Part shown: piece by piece, positions 5,625-6,526 of the stretch
Layout: each line of letters opens with the position of its first letter
Position numbering within the stretch: position 1 is the first letter of the stretch
Source: an uncultured Lachnospiraceae bacterium
GTDB taxonomy: Bacteria; Bacillota; Clostridia; Lachnospirales; Lachnospiraceae
NCBI GenBank assembly: GCA_947174985.1
Contig: CAMWLB010000175.1
Coordinates: 1-6,526 of the forward strand
DNA length: 6,526 nt
Direction: 5' to 3'
The notes under the pieces: model-generated
The model's database searches: none
What the model was told of the DNA's origin: nothing
What the model saw: the letters and a program-made list of their open reading frames with translations, nothing else
Program-made: the position numbers and the translations under genes

Positions 5625-5688
5625 TTTACTTTTCCATTTCCTGCCTGCATACCAAAAGCAGCTTATCTACCTTTTGCGCCCATTATTG

Positions 5689-6510
5689 TTACAATCCTAG
5701 TTTCTCCATTTTCTGCCGTTTTTCTTGTATGGAAGTCGCCGCATAAATTCTGGTTGTTTCTAGACTGGAATGTCCCAGTATATCAGATAATTCCGATATA
5801 TTTCCATAGCGGTTCATATAGGTAATGGCAAACAAGTGCCGAAAACTGTGAGGATGTACTTTTTCTTTTGGTATTCCAAGCATATCTGCCATATGCGTCA
5901 GCATTTTGTAGACGCCTATCCGGCTGATTTGACTGGTGCGGTTTCCTTTAAAAATAACGCCGCTTTCAATGTGCGCCTTTCTGCAATAATTGCGCAGCTC
6001 CTTTAACAGCTTGTCCGGTAAATATACCTCCCTGATTTTTCCCTTGTTACTTACGGTAATCATTTCCTGATTTAAAATTTCAACCGTGAAAAATTTTAGT
6101 TCACTGACTCTGATTCCGGTAAGAGCCATTGTTTTCATAATGTAATAATATTTTTCCCTGCCGCTCTCCTTTGCATACTCCAGCAGTCTGTTATATTCCT
6201 CCACACTGATTACATTTTCAAGGCTTTTCCTTCTCTGTATTCTTTTTGTCTTTACACGGCACTCCCAATACCCTGCATACTTCAGGTAACTGTTAGCCGC
6301 TACAATGTACAGATTTAATGTAGAAACGGCAAGTCCCTTGTCTGAAAGGTATTTTTTGTATGCAATCATTTCTTCCTTTGTTATTGCCCTTCCGTCCAAA
6401 AAGTCCAATAGCACGCGAGCCTGCCTTATGTAAATTTCTTCCGTACCTGCCGACAGCTCTTTTCTGAACAGGTACGTCCTGTATCCTTCCATATCCTTTC
6501 TGTATTTCAT
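5689..6510 (-). CDS. tyrosine recombinase (phage-integrase/Xer-like), likely DNA invertase of the adjacent segment
   Basis: A complete 273-residue site-specific recombinase. Residues 1-80 form the helical SAM-like core-binding domain; residues about 100-273 form the catalytic domain. The full catalytic set is visible: R134 (TGIRVSEL), K156 (VSNKGK), H221 and R224 (HPHSFRHLF), H247 (LGHSSL) and the nucleophile Y256 (TTRIY). There is no arm-binding N-terminal domain, so it is of the short Xer/RecV/FimB type rather than a lambda-like integrase. These enzymes cut and rejoin DNA through a phosphotyrosine link at short inverted-arm sites. ATG at 6510 is supported by AAGGAG (6518-6523). Its stop is 65 bases from the right inverted repeat, and an intrinsic terminator follows. 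No excisionase, tRNA or att repeat is visible, which favours an invertase over a mobile-element integrase. Its target is inferred from proximity. Confidence 0.93.
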   Translation of the reverse strand: MKYRKDMEGYRTYLFRKELSAGTEEIYIRQARVLLDFLDGRAITKEEMIAYKKYLSDKGLAVSTLNLYIVAANSYLKYAGYWECRVKTKRIQRRKSLENVISVEEYNRLLEYAKESGREKYYYIMKTMALTGIRVSELKFFTVEILNQEMITVSNKGKIREVYLPDKLLKELRNYCRKAHIESGVIFKGNRTSQISRIGVYKMLTHMADMLGIPKEKVHPHSFRHLFAITYMNRYGNISELSDILGHSSLETTRIYAATSIQEKRQKMEKLGL

Positions 6511-6526
6511 GCTGATGCTCCTTCTG

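Noticed and set aside
5468..5650. Possible 60-residue minus-strand ORF in the intergenic region
   Set aside because: It runs through the right inverted repeat and the terminator hairpin, is lysine/phenylalanine-rich as expected from AT-rich DNA and has no family resemblance. Its frame would be broken by inversion.
5640..5680. CAAAAG/CTTTTG hairpin just after the recombinase stop
   Set aside because: The stem is six AT-rich pairs with a loop of about 12 bases and no T tract; the real terminator is the one at 5522-5550.
5689..6510. Integrase as the sign of an integrative element or prophage edge
   Set aside because: No tRNA gene, direct repeat att pair, excisionase, repressor or mobilisation gene is visible, and the enzyme lacks an arm-binding domain. 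The edge of an element beyond the window cannot be excluded, but the inverted repeats next to it fit an invertase better.

Overview
The window looks like chromosomal DNA from a mid-GC Firmicute, most likely a gut clostridium of the Lachnospiraceae type. This is inferred from the strong AAAGGAGG-like ribosome binding sites, the moderate GC content and the protein families; no marker gene fixes the species. Every convincing gene lies on the minus strand, so the genes read from right to left.

Layout in transcription order: a complete tyrosine recombinase (6510-5689); a 329-base non-coding region (5688-5360); then a tight run of eight genes with gaps of 33 bases or less, several overlapping. These are a two-domain cell-wall hydrolase (amidase plus GH24 lysozyme), a DUF2589-family protein with a coiled-coil tail, a small protein with charged blocks, a second and more typical DUF2589 protein, an 89-residue protein of unknown function, a STAS-domain anti-sigma-factor antagonist, a membrane-anchored DUF3574-like protein, and an EamA/DMT transporter that runs off the left edge.

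The main discovery is in the non-coding region. Two inverted repeats of 18 bases (one mismatch, 15 bases exact) at 5445-5462 and 5607-5624 bound a 144-base segment next to the tyrosine recombinase gene. The segment carries a near-consensus -35 box (TTGACA) exactly 17 bases from a -10 box that lies inside the right repeat, and this promoter points away from the operon. Inverting the segment on paper puts the same TTGACA 17 bases upstream of TATTAT in the left repeat, aimed at the lysin operon. The segment also holds an intrinsic terminator that, in the orientation shown, stops minus-strand transcription before the operon. This is the architecture of a phase-variable promoter switch, and the copy shown here reads as OFF.

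Proposed working model (inference): the recombinase flips the segment, so that only part of the population expresses the operon. The cargo, a lysin without a secretion signal made together with two DUF2589 coiled-coil proteins and a regulator, would suit a costly trait such as a cytoplasmic assembly released by lysis, but the function of DUF2589 proteins is not known and no phage structural gene is visible here.
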